In this document: positions 47,055-57,786 of the stretch, piece after piece
How the letters are laid out: every line of letters begins with the position of its first letter
How positions within the stretch are numbered: position 1 is the stretch's first letter
From: Paramecium tetraurelia
Taxonomy: Eukaryota; Ciliophora; Oligohymenophorea; Peniculida; Parameciidae
Assembly: GCF_000165425.1 (NCBI RefSeq)
Contig: NW_001799433.1
Span: 321,181 to 385,180, forward strand
Length of the DNA: 64,000 bases
Direction: 5' to 3'
The notes under the pieces: model-generated
What the model saw: only the letters and a program-made list of their open reading frames with translations
What the model was told of the DNA's origin: nothing
The model's database searches: none
Made by a program: the position numbers and the translations under genes

Positions 47055-48246
47055 ATGGCAGATCAATTAAATGCATCTTTCATTAAACAGTCCGAGGATA
47101 TAATTTAATAAAAGAAAGAAGAAATTCTTTAGTTCTTTGATCAGAAAGGCTACAAGGCTGACTCAGCATTTGACGATTAACTTTGGTTTTTTCCAGAAAT
47201 CAATTAGGACTAGGAACACATTTTATGGAAGGTCATAAGCGATACAATTGGTCAAGATTAAGTTTACGATGAGAATGTAGGATTTTTCATTTAATTAGTT
47301 TGCATCAGAAGCAACCATTGATACTTTTGTACAGAAACTATTGGATTAAGCAAAAATGATACATTTGAAAATCCTTGATTTCCAAAAAAACATTGATTAT
47401 TTCAAAGACGAACTTACTAATTTCGATAAGTTTTCAAAAGTCATTGAAGCTAGTAATACAAAATAAAATATTTATCTTAGATAAGCCTGAATATAATCAA
47501 GAAAATGCATTAGTCATCTCCTTTGTAGATCAAGTCAATTAGATAAGCGAGATGTAAAAAGTATCAACCAAGATCTATTTTATAGTTTTACAAACTGAAA
47601 TACAAAGTTGGAACTATTCATTAAAATTATCAACCACTGTATCCAGAGAATTCAAATCGATCTACTTGCGTCTCTTTAGATAATACCATAGATTCTATAA
47701 CCCTTGTAGTGATGGGAAAACGACTCGATAAAAATTTGGGAGATGCCAGAACTTTGGGAGAAGATTTTAAAGAATTAGCTCAAATCAAAATCCCTATTCT
47801 TGATATCTATCAATAAATTAGACCAAGGCATTTTGCACTCCCAACCATACCATAATGCTACTTAATAGTGAATTACTAGGATTAAAGTTTGGATGCTCCT
47901 TATATAGATAATGTCACTGTAAATCTAAGATTTGATGTGAGACTCTCATATGATGATAGAATCAATATTATCAAGTAACAAAAGGAATTTAAGAGTGGAT
48001 TGATTGAAGTAAGCTAGTCATATTAATAATTTCTAGAAATTCTAAGAAAAACTCAAATAAAGATTAACTCAGATGGAATAGCTCTTGTGTCCATTCAAAT
48101 AGAATCCTAAATTATAATACGTAACTGCTAAGGGAATAGGATAGAAATAAGACTTCAAAGATGAACCTATTAAACCTAAAAATGATAGAAATAAGGAAGA
48201 CATAAAACCACCTAAGGAAAGGGAAACATGTTGCATAATTTAATGA
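47055..48246 (+). CDS. Unknown protein ending in a CaaX prenylation box
   Basis: 364 residues; introns 47277-47298 (22), 47453-47480 (28), 47554-47572 (only 19 nt) and 48009-48036 (28). Residues ~10-115 are helical (LQFFDQKGYKADSAFDDQLW). A mixed alpha/beta centre includes SLDNTIDSITLVVMGKRLD, then a coiled coil, and a Lys/Asp-rich tail ending ETCCIIQ. The last four residues, CIIQ, are a CaaX box; Gln at the end favours farnesylation, so the protein is probably membrane-anchored. The 19-nt intron is needed: without it the frame shifts away from the only open continuation. No family recognised; conservation across ciliates would be expected. Confidence 0.75.
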
Positions 48247-48352
48247 ATAAATATGAATTCTTCAACAAAATAACAAAAATTTACCTTAACCTCAGTTATA
48301 TAATAGAGCAAATCCTGCATTACAATAATTTATAGTCGAAATTAAATTCATT

Positions 48353-49111
48353 TCAGAAACATTATTTATAGTATAGTGGTAAATCTTCATCAGCTTAGGG
48401 TGCATGCCAACCTTCTAAATTTTATGACCAGGGATTCAATTCTATTTTTTTTGGTTTTTATATACTCTCTTAACTAACTTTTCTCTAAGTAAATTAATAA
48501 GATTAGAATTTTTTAAATATTTATGGAGAATTCGGTTCACTTCTTAGTTTGATTGATGATAAACACTATGGTAACATTTAATTATCATCTATTCGATCTT
48601 CTATTGTTAAGGCTTATTTTTCTGATAATTTAAATTTTGGAGTTTTATTAATTTACGCTGGTATAATTGATTATTAGGGTTGCCTTTCTTGAACTTTGAT
48701 TAAATTTTCGAAGAATTTAAGGTTAGAATTAGGCTTTTTATCGCAATATTTAATAGGTTTTGACTATTAATCAATTGGTTTTTCAACTGCTTAGACTACT
48801 GCACTTTCTTTGGGTTATAGTTGATTTATTTGCAACAATTCTTTCTATTTTGTATATTTGACATTTAAAATTTCTTTCCTTAATTATACTATCTTCTTTT
48901 CGACGGATAACTTTGTCTGTCCATTTTCTTAGTTTTAGAGAGAGGCTGGACATTATTATTTAGTGGGCTATAATTTGGATGGTTTTAAGATAATAGGAAT
49001 AGGAGGTCCTCTAAATGTAGGAATGTGATAATGAAGAAGATCTGAATTTTTTTATTCTAAATGAATTAAATGCAAGGCTTTGATAGTTCTTGAAGTTTTA
49101 GAAGAGTTCAT
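48353..49111 (-). CDS. Hypothetical basic Gln/Pro/Ser-rich protein
   Basis: 252 residues, single exon, exact multiple of 3. It begins MNSSKTSRTIKALHLIHLEQ and has a short coiled coil (SVEKKIVQLRKEILNVKY). Linear-motif-like stretches follow, such as SIKLRSEPNSPQIFKKF, and a conserved-looking end, ELNPWSQNLEGWHAPQ, then DEDLPLYYKQCF. Largely disordered; no domain. The start lies 15 bp after the stop of the CAMK-like kinase on the same strand. On the plus strand this same region imitates a tRNA-like promoter, which is therefore rejected. Confidence 0.75.
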
Positions 49112-49126
49112 TATTTATATATTATA

Positions 49127-50709
49127 TCACAAATTAAATTCTGAGAGCTTCTGTAATAATGTGGGATCTAACTTATTATGCTGTGCTTATTGATCAATTT
49201 ACATAGGTTCATCAATTTGTGTCAGCGAGTGATGACTACCACATACTTTGATGCCAAAAATATCATCATCATCATCTAGTTTAATTGAGCTGTTCATTTT
49301 ATCATCTACTAAAGCACCAACCAATTATATGGCATTATTCTGGTTTGAATTATTTCTCTTGTATATCTTTGTGGAGGTTTCTAATTTGAATTGCTTTAAT
49401 TTGGCTTTGAAATCCTGAATTTCTTTATCCCTTTTGATCTTGATGGAGAAACCTAGACTTTTCTGAGATCGAGTGATATCAGAGTTTTCCAAGACAGAAT
49501 CAATTTATTTACTTTTGATTAGTGTATTTTGTAACTCAAAATTCAGAATGGTGGCACTATTGATTAATGATTTATTAAGAAGATCACTATTTTGACTTAT
49601 TTTACTAGTATCCATATCATCCTTAGTAATTTTTTTGGTGAGTGGTTTTCTGGGAGTTTGCATATTAGGTATCCATATGTGTTTGAGAGCTTCAGAGGCT
49701 GTTAATCTTTTCAAGGGATTCCACATCATTAGTCTTTTGATAAGGTCTCTGCAACTAGAAGACAAGGATAGAAACTAAGGTTTTTGAAAGGCTTCATTTA
49801 TTGATTAACTGGGTATATAAAAATAGGATACGTATTGGATAATAAAGCAACAATGTCTGCAGTATTATCTGAAGTAAATGGCAAGACACCAGTTAAGGAT
49901 TAATACATGATAACTCCAATAGCCCATATATCCACTTACTAATTATATCCATAGATGTGGCTACCCATGATTTCTGGGGCTCGATAATGTAGGTTACCAG
50001 TAACTGTTAGCATCTGATTTCTCATATATCTAAAAGTGCTATTATTGAATGAAACAAATCTTCTAGAAACTCCGAAGTCTATAAGTTTGACTGTGTACTT
50101 CGGATTAACAAGAACATTATCTGGTTTAATGTCTCTATGACAAATGCCACAACTGTGTAAACACCTAACACTTTTCAATAGGGAACATGCAATTTTTTAA
50201 ACTTCCTGCTCTTTTAATTTTATTCTCTGTTGTAAAATGGATTGTAAATTTTGAAATGGGACATACTCCATTACCATATATATTACATTAATGTCAATAT
50301 ATAATTTATAGCATTTTGCAATATAAGGACTTTTGATGATTGTGGAATTGATGAATGTTTGTCTAACGATATCTAATTGTTCTTCATCTGGAGTCTGTAC
50401 AATTTTAACAGCAAATAATAATGAAGGATTGTCCTTCTTCCAACAAATTCTGACGATACCATTAGTGCCTTCGCCTAGTTTCTTGCCAAGTGTAAACTCG
50501 TCTTCAAAATTAGTGGACTTAACCCCTATTTACTTGAAATCCTCATCTTCCATCTCCTCATCACTGAATGATATTGATTGGGCTTATTGGCCAATCAAAG
50601 GAGTCTGAGTTTTCCGAATAGGTTCATCATCATTTATGGGAGATATAGTGCGAGCTGAGACCAGAAATCCTTTCATTTTCTCCATCTGTCTATGAAATTT
50701 GGTCTGCAT
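49127..50709 (-). CDS. CAMK-like serine/threonine kinase with C-terminal extension
   Basis: 519 residues, one 23-nt intron (49809-49831). The kinase domain spans ~55-320: [58 protein letters not shown] and VDIWAIGVIMY. The usual glycine-rich loop has Asn-Gly in place of Phe-Gly. The ~200-residue tail is Ser/Lys rich with an Asp run (KLDDDDDIFGIKVCG); no EF hands are present, so it is not a CDPK. Two in-frame starts are possible; the upstream one (50709, MQTKFHRQMEKMKGF) is used. Only 30 bp separate it from the divergent casein kinase 1 gene. Confidence 0.88.
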
Positions 50710-50739
50710 CCCTAAACTTTAGATCATTATTAATTTTAT
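50710..50739. promoter_or_regulatory. Shared 30-bp divergent promoter
   Basis: AT-rich gap between the starts of two kinase genes on opposite strands. If the downstream ATG of the CAMK-like gene (50685) is used, the gap is 54 bp. Confidence 0.4.
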
Positions 50740-51968
50740 ATGGATTCCATTTTAGGAAAAGACCTTACTAATAATACTATTGCACGTTAATTCAAGTTAA
50801 TCAAGAAAATTGGATCTGGAGCATTTGGAGAAATATACTTGGTACAATCTCAATCTAAATCTGAATATGCCATGAAACTGGAAAGGAGTGATAACAAACA
50901 TCCATAAATATTCTTTGAAGCCAAACTATACAATTATCTTTAAGGATAGGATCAGTATGATAAAGGTAAGTTTATTATGTAATTCTAAGGAAGGCATTCC
51001 AAAAATTCATGATTAAGGAGTGGACGGTGATTATAATTACATCGTCATGGATCTCTTGGGACCATCCCTTGAAGAGCTATTTAACAAAAATCATAGGAAA
51101 CTATCACTGAAATCAGTTCTGATGCTAGCAGATTAGTTAATCTAAAGAATCGAATACATTCATTCAAAATAATTTCTCCATCGGGATATCAAACCTGACA
51201 ATTTCTTAGTTGGAGTTGGCAGCAAGAGTTCAAGACTTTATGTTGTCGACTTTGGGTTGGCCAAAAGGTATATAACCAAAGAAGGACACATTCCTTATAA
51301 GGAAGGGAAAAGTTTAACTGGAACTGCCAGATATGCATCCATTAATACACATGTTGGATTAGAATAATCGAGAAGGGATGACTTAGAATCTCTTGGCTAT
51401 GTCTTAATGTATTTATTAAGAGGACAATTACCATGGCAAAACATGAAAGCAACCAATCAAAAAGAGAAATATTAAAAAATTATGGAAAAAAAGCAAGAAA
51501 CAACTCCTGAATAGTTGTGTAAGGGGTTTCCTAGTGAATTGACTCAATTTCTATGATATTGCAGAAATTTGAAGTTTGAAGACAAACCAGATTATGAATT
51601 ACATTAGGAATCTATTTAGAGTATTAAAAATATTTGATTGTTTTAGGAAGCCTTTAGAAAACCAAGGTTTTGAATGGGATTATAAATTCGAATGGATTAA
51701 AGATGAAATTATAAAGGAGGAGAAATTCATAGGAGTTGCTATCCCCCAAAAAACAGCAGACATACCAGCCACTACTAAGCAAAGCAATTTTTAAACTATA
51801 AGAGCTCCCTTACTTATGCAATATTAATCTAGGTTGTCCTAATAGGCATCTTAAGAGAAAAAAAGAAACTCTTCTTATAGTAAGAATAATAATAATTTAA
51901 ACAAATAAATGACTGGATTCCTGGCGCCTAAAATTAATACCAATAAAGAGAGAACTAGAAAATATTGA
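50740..51968 (+). pseudogene. CSNK1: Casein kinase 1, damaged by an in-frame TGA and a one-base insertion
   Basis: One 28-nt intron (50966-50993). The kinase domain is well kept: [41 protein letters not shown] and [13 protein letters not shown]. At 51554-51556 the frame meets TGA inside the conserved segment ELTQFL-stop-YCRNLKFEDKPDYE, where a Gln codon is expected. Shortly after, one extra base (GAATTAC near 51597-51603) shifts the frame before IRNLFRVL. With both repaired, the chain would continue through GFEWDYKFEW, a CK1 hallmark, to TGA 51966-51968. As it stands only 262 residues are made, lacking the end of the C-lobe. CK1 genes are multicopy in ciliates, so loss of one copy is plausible. 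Confidence 0.8.
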
Positions 51969-53212
51969 ATTCACATATTAATATATATCTATAAATCTAA
52001 TTTTTCAAGCTTTTAATTTATTAGTAGAGTTAGCTATTTCTATGATATAACAATATAATCATTTTAGTAAAGGACAATATGATTAAAATCATTAATCCAA
52101 TATAAAATTTAATAAAAAATATTTAGAAAATATATATAGATTAAAATTTAATAAAAATATTTAGAAAGTAAATTAAATCTTATTTCTATAATTATGTTTT
52201 ATGTTTTTGGTAGTTATAATAATCCAACGTTTTCAGAGATATTATTGCCTAAGGGAAAATGACTATTACAAATTGTTCTTAGTTATCAATTGGTTGATAG
52301 TTCTTTTAAATTAGTCTTATTAGATCGAAACCTCATATATAAAGTTAGACAAACTTTTCGTTTATTTCATTTAACACATTTATTGGTATTCTTTTTAAAT
52401 GAAAAATTGAAATGTAGCTGAATGATTCATATATATCAAAATGATTACATTGTACCTAGAAATTCTATGAAAAAATTAAAATCCTCTTTTATAATAAAAG
52501 TCTACTGGAGTAAATTTTACACTCATTGAAATTAACATTATATATAGTGTTTTTGGAAAGTATTCTCTTCCATCATTAATCGCTGTTTATATACATGACT
52601 TCTAATTCTACTTTTTAAATACTGATCCCCTTAGCTTTATCAAAACTTGATACAAACAAAGCTATATCTAATAGTTGCACTCTCTAACTAAATATCTCAT
52701 TAAAACTGTCAACTGTAATCCTAAAAAATATGTATGAGCAAAGATATTACTATATAAATAGAACAAATATATATTGAAGACAGATTAATTCTTATATCCA
52801 TTCTACCAATATAATTATCTTAAGATATAATCCCCTTAAGTACAAGCCAATATATCAAGTAAATCTAAGATCTAGATAATTCCATATAACTTAATTTAAG
52901 ATTAACTAAAAAGAAATATTTCATAAAAAAATTATATGTTAATTTCTCAATTTCTAATTGAATTATTGTGGATCTTAAAGTTGCTAAGATTAAAAATAAT
53001 AAAACTAATAAGATTTCTGAATTATTTCAATTTTATATTGTTTTATTATGAAACTACTCAATTTTATTCGCTTTAGACATTCAAATTAACAATTGGAAAT
53101 TAATGTAAATCTTGGAGTAACAATTAACATTTATTTAATGATAAATGCATTTTTACAATAAATTGAAGTAAAATGTGTAAAGTATTATAATTAGATAAAA
53201 TTACAAATAATT
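51969..53212. other. Long intergenic stretch, no gene supported
   Basis: About 1.2 kb between a plus-strand end and a minus-strand end. A 69-codon Gln-rich minus frame near 52230-52424 is the only candidate, and its composition is what AT-rich noise gives when TAA reads as Gln. Confidence 0.45.
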
Positions 53213-54216
53213 TCAGATTAATAGTTAAATCACAAAGATAGAGAAAACATAACCAAAATTTGTCTAGCATTATCCTTTGTAATAGCCTTCAATTTAAGTA
53301 TTTTGACATGCACTACATGGATTATCAAATATTCGTTCACATCCGGTTCCATTACATGATTTTAATACCCCACAAGTTTATGAAAATTCCTAATTACAAG
53401 AAGAAGGTCTCTCAGGTTAACAATATTTATATTTTTATTATTCTTCTGAAACCTCTTCTATCTAGTCTGTGCTAAAGAATAGATTGTCGTAATCATTGCA
53501 ATTTCCAATAAAATAGGATTTGATATTAGATTAATTGCAAGGTTCACAAGTATTCTTAAATGGTTACAAACAAGGTCGATTTTGACAAACTGCTGTTTCT
53601 TCTAAGAAACCACAAACATCTATTTATTCCATTATATCGCATTAATTCTTTTATTCTGAAATACACTGAATCTTAGTTGCTTATCTTTATCTAAGAATAA
53701 GAACTTTATTGTATTTACTTGTAGTCTGAGCATTCCCCATAGAAATAATTGTGTATCGAAGTATTTCTACAAGCATGACACTCATTAATGAATTAAGCTT
53801 AGCAGTACTTTCCATAGCAATCAGTCAAGGAGTCTAAGAATCCACATGTTCGTTTTTGACTTCATGATATAATCTATAGTTTACTTAGTTCCACAAATAC
53901 TTGGTCGAGGATCTGAACAAGAGAATAATTGAGTATAATTTCCAGAAGGGTTGAAAGTTGAATTAGTATATTGATTTTTGTCATCATTATGATTGCTGGG
54001 GGTTTTTTCATCTTAATAATTAGTGCACTCACCATTCTTGTATTTAACAACAAGATTAGCTTTGCAAGCATAACATTCATTCATGAAAGTTTATATGGAC
54101 ACCATATTAATAGTGAGCCCACACACAGGTTAATAATTATCTGAGCATTCAGCTGACGTTATGGTACAATCAAAAATCTAGGTTCTAATGAGTTAGAATA
54201 ACAAACACAAAAACAT
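53213..54216 (-). CDS. Secreted cysteine-rich protein with Kazal-like repeats
   Basis: 316 residues; introns 53860-53884 (25) and 53691-53718 (28). A signal peptide (MFLCLLFQLIRTQIF) precedes four cysteine-rich modules of the form C...PVCG...FMNECYACK...GEC. The second and fourth repeat this pattern (FINECHACR...GEC, IFDNPCSACQ...GQC). This is the spacing of Kazal serine-protease inhibitors, though inhibitory P1 residues cannot be assigned. The end is hydrophobic (FGYVFSIFVIQLLI), suggesting a GPI signal or weak membrane anchor. It may protect the cell surface or inhibit food-vacuole or foreign proteases; inferred from the fold only. Confidence 0.8.
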
Positions 54217-54469
54217 CTTATAATTTATTATCTTTATTATAATATAATGGTTCCAAATTCATGCTTCTTTTAGAACAATTGATCAATTAGAATAAACAGT
54301 TTTTAAATAGAATCAAACTGAAAAATTGAAGAAAATAAGATTTAAATGATTAAAGGATTTGCTATCTTATTATAAATTAAATATGTTTGCTTGCATAATG
54401 TTTATTTTGAGCTTGAAGAATATGGTGCTTTGATTTATAAAAAATCATATTTAGATTATCATTTTAATC

Positions 54470-54748
54470 TCATTACTCTTTTTAAGCTTCCTTTTATTAT
54501 TTTTCTAAGTAATCTATTAATTATTCAAGCCTATCTATGTTTTATTTGCATTTCTAGATTTCCTGATCTTTTTCATTAATGTTTTTTTTTAACTCTTAAC
54601 TCTCCTTAATTAACTAAACCATTTCGGAGGAATGCTTTCTAGAAGAATATCATTGGATATACTTTTGATCTTAATTGTTATTGTGAGCTTGTTCATTTTA
54701 TCTTGGGACTTCATACTAAATTGATTTAGCAAAAGGAATACTGGACAT
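54470..54748 (-). CDS. Small coiled-coil protein
   Basis: 84 residues, one 24-nt intron (54639-54662) that contains an in-frame TGA and so must be spliced. It starts MSSIPFAKSIQYEVPRQNEQ and turns into a continuous coiled coil (HSSEMVQLIKESQELKKNI and onward) to the stop. The frame is Gln/Glu/Lys rich with ideal heptads, and plus-strand readings are hydrophobic noise. Possibly a small basal-body, kinetochore or BLOC-type subunit; no specific family recognised. Confidence 0.65.
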
Positions 54749-55030
54749 CAAATCAGGTTTGTATTAATTTTGACCAACAAATTATTGCTTAATCTAAGGT
54801 GCAAAATGCTAATGGGTTTCTATTTGTTTTTACTTGCTGTATAAAATTATTTTGATGGAATTATTATTGGAAAGGCAATTTTGGTTGGAGATAGGGTTGT
54901 CTGGAGGGTGGTTATTAAATAAACATGAATTTTTTTATATTAAATAATATTTATAATATTGACAATTCATATTGTTGATTTTGGCGGATAAATGGAAGTA
55001 TTGTGTGATAAGAAATTTTAGCAATTTATA

Positions 55031-55746
55031 ATGAACCTAGATGATACAGATTGTAATTCTATTTAAATTTATATATAGTTAAAACTCCATAAAAATAACA
55101 ATTGTCCAAATCACCTATTACATGCAATAAACAAAGTTCACCCAAGAAACTGAAGGAAGAATTCAAAAAATATAAGATCATCAGGAAATTGGAATTCAAT
55201 GATGACTAGATAGTAATAAGACAAGATGGAATACAGGGAAGAAGTAAACGTAACATTCCCAAAGAAAACAAAGGTAACAATTAACTATTAATTTAGTTAA
55301 CTCATCCTACACTTTGGGTCTTTTAAATTCCATCGAACTAAACCAAAATAATGTTATCATTAACAAGTTAGCCAAACCTAGCGATGATGATTTAATCAAT
55401 CTCTCCAGAGACGACAATATAGTGTGCAGATGCAGAAAATCAAAATGCATCAAAAACTATTGTGTTTGCAGTGCCAACAATCAAGAGTGTACATTCAAAT
55501 GCGAATGCTATAATTGTTCAAACAAACAGCCGAAATCAGCTGTCTCAAAATAATCTGGTTCTGAATATTTGGGATGCAATTGCAGAAGATAAGAGTATTA
55601 GTTCTTAATTTATTCCAAGTTGCTCCAAAGGCTATTGTGAATGCCAAAAGAGAAAAACCAAATGCACAGCCAGATGCAATTGTTGTGATGAATGCAAAAA
55701 TTGTGATATACAACCCTTACCCTTTCGTTTAGATGGTTTATTCTGA
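55031..55746 (+). CDS. Tesmin/TSO1-like CXC-domain protein (LIN54 family)
   Basis: 213 residues; introns 55053-55078 (26), 55274-55296 (23) and 55595-55619 (25). Two CXC modules are present: CRCRKSKCIKNYCVC, followed by CTFKCECYNC, and CNCRRQDCSKGYCEC, followed by CTARCNCCDECKNC. They are joined by a short linker. Each module binds three zinc ions and reads the cell-cycle homology region TTYGAA, as in LIN54 of the DREAM/MuvB complex and plant TSO1. The conserved Tyr that contacts DNA (NYCVC, GYCEC) is present in both. The N-terminal ~95 residues have no domain. It is a likely nuclear regulator of cell-cycle genes, possibly alongside the Myb proteins of this window, as in MuvB-Myb complexes of animals. 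Confidence 0.93.
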
Positions 55747-55855
55747 TTTTAAATTTCATATGTTAATTAATTATATTATGCAATCGTTAAATTATTATTA
55801 TTATAATTAGAAAACTGATGATTAAACATCTATAGAATATAAACTATAATTGACA

Positions 55856-56204
55856 TCATTATTTTAATTCTATCTTGAAAAGTAACTCTTCCTCTATCTA
55901 ATCTGTGTCATATCGTATGAACTTCATATACACATTCGAATTCTTGGATGCCTATATTGTGATGTGAATTGTTATCGATTCTAAATAATAATTAATCCCT
56001 TCCATACTTACATTCTGCTGGTATTTCTAAGGTGTTTAAGTTATCAATCTCAAAGTTAGTTATTTTTATTATGTTCTCGTCCGATATAGAAATTCTCAAA
56101 ATCTTCAAAAATTTATCCTTATTTTTGTACTCAAATTTCTTTTTATAAAGACTGTTCTATAGTAAAATCAACTTATATTCCTTTATTGGCTTGGTTAAAC
56201 TCAT
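55856..56204 (-). CDS. Small Ig-like domain protein, resembles nephrocystin-4 C-terminal repeat
   Basis: 105 residues, one 31-nt intron (55981-56011). The chain (ISISDENIIKITNFEID ... YMKFIRYDTDQIEEELLFKI) alternates beta strands like one MSP/ASH-type Ig domain. It starts with a YKKKFEYKNKDKFLK phrase like the K-x2-F-x-N-P opening of NPHP4 repeats. NPHP4 is a ciliary transition-zone protein far larger than this; so this may be a stand-alone domain, the last exon of a longer damaged gene, or an unrelated fold. Two in-frame TGA codons lie just upstream of the ATG, supporting the start. Confidence 0.55.
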
Positions 56205-56895
56205 TTTATTAATAATTAATAAATAATATCATCAATTTCTCTCCAAATGTATTAAACCTTATAAACTATAAAATACTCATTCCCGTTTTATTCGGTAAAC
56301 TTTTTCACCATATAAAATAGAATATTCTATACTGTAACATTCATGGGATTATTGAAATAAAAAATATGAAATCCAAAATCTACTAGTCGTATATTCATGT
56401 TTCAGTAATTGAGTAGTTAATCAAATTTCATCTTCAAACTAATCAAAGTGTTTTTATTAATTCACCTTATATATTCTTCTCTTTCTCACATTTTCTTATT
56501 AGATGAATTTGTTTCAATATTTAATTAAGGTTATCATACTACAAGTATTCTGTATTCTATTTTTATAGTTTGATTCAGATTATTCTATCAATTTAGAGCT
56601 AATTCAATATTAAATTCTTAAAAATGACATCTGATTTATAACTTTACATCTTTTCTTATTAAAAAATTTTAAATCAAATAATTGGTAATTTAATTAATAA
56701 TGGTTAAATACATATTTTTGAGTAAGATTCAAAAAATAGGATCAAGATAAGAGAAGTATTTAATTTGTCTCTTAAATAATTTATCATACATATATCATTT
56801 AATCTATTTAGATTAGGATCCTCACTTTATTTTATTTTTTTTTACAATTAAGAATTTAATATCCAAATTAGGATCAATTATAATAATAAGTATTT
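56205..56895. other. Intergenic with possible gene remnants
   Basis: About 690 bp. A minus frame ending at 56200, starting MNIRLVDFGFHIFYFNN, stays open for 65 codons and its stop overlaps the ATG of the Ig-like gene. It could be a lost upstream part of that gene. No clean model. Confidence 0.35.
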
Positions 56896-57174
56896 TCAAA
56901 GTTTTCTTATTGCAAATTTATTTGATATTTTTATAAATGCATTTAAATTCTAAGCAATTTTAAGGGTTGCACATTCGTAGATTTCTTTTTGTGAGATTTT
57001 AAATTGATTGTTGATCTCAACAATTATAATATGGTTGTTAAATCAACGAATAATCTTAGCCATCTCCATCTCAAATCTTTCTAATTCTACTTTCTTAATT
57101 AAGTATATTCTTTCTATGATGTTTTCTTTGCGTTTCTCTATAATTAAGCTAATCAAAATTGATATTATTATCAT
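56896..57174 (-). pseudogene. Small coiled-coil frame of 92 codons broken by one TGA
   Basis: It starts MIIISILISLIIEKRKENII, runs as a helical, Glu/Lys-rich frame to TGA at 57043-57045 (codon 44), then continues in the same frame as NNQFKISQKEIYECATLKIA to TGA at 56896-56898. GT...AG choices around the TGA either shift the frame or give an intron over 70 nt. It begins 27 bp after the ARF-like gene on the same strand. No family recognised. Treated as a damaged or misread small gene. Confidence 0.4.
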
Positions 57175-57201
57175 CCTCAAACATTAATAAAAATAAATAA
57201 T

Positions 57202-57786
57202 TCAAATAGGTTTCATTTCTTTACCAAGCCACTCTATACAACTCATAATATCCTTTAATTCTAATGTACTTCCTTTGAACACATTTACCTTTCCTGGTTT
57301 ATTTCTTTAAATGGAAAATTAAATAAATATACTTTAAGAATTCTTTCGTAGTGTCAAATGGATTTTCTTTTCCATTTTGATTCACAAATACTGCAATTGG
57401 AGTCTTAATAATATCAAATTGAGCTCTATACATCTTTGAGATCTGTGTCAATCACAATTTTTTCTAATTCTAATAATGCCTTTTAGATATCAATATTGCC
57501 ATCCATAACATAAATCACTCCTTAACTTCCATAAAAGTTTTGTCTCCAAAAAATTCTCTATCTTTCACTTCCTCCCATATCAAAAACACAAAGTGTAATG
57601 TTTTTTAATTTAATGTCAATAATTTATAAATCTTCCTTCTTATCTTAATAATTTCCTTGGTTCAATGTTTTTATTAATGCTATATGGGAATTGGTGTATT
57701 TTACTTGACTTTCCTACTCCAGTAAGTCCTAAAATGAGGAGTTTTCGTTTTTCCTTAGAAAAGAATTTTTCATGATTGTTTCCCAT
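57202..57786 (-). CDS. ARF/ARL-like small GTPase, atypical
   Basis: 167 residues; introns 57680-57704 (25), 57404-57431 (28) and 57305-57332 (28). It starts MGNNHEKFFSK with a myristoylatable Gly2, then the P-loop GLTGVGKST. The switch II segment reads FDMGGSERQRIFWRQNFYG (ARF has WDxGGQE), and VIYVMDGNIDIQKALLELE follows. Two features are missing: the switch I Pro-Thr is not seen, and the guanine-specificity NKxD motif is replaced by VNQNGKE. It may therefore bind nucleotide weakly or differ in specificity. ARF-like proteins act in membrane traffic and cilia. About 15 residues shorter than ARF1. Confidence 0.85.

Noticed and set aside
48361-48452. A-box (TAGTATAGTGG), B-box-like GATTCAATTCT and a T8 run suggesting a tRNA or RNA polymerase III gene
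   Set aside because: No cloverleaf pairing forms (the T-arm stem does not pair), and the minus strand here is an uninterrupted coding frame ending NPWSQNLEGWHAPQ…, so the resemblance is chance.
52229-52424. 69-codon Gln-rich minus frame
   Set aside because: Composition is that of AT-rich non-coding DNA read with TAA/TAG as Gln; no domain and no coding-like neighbours.
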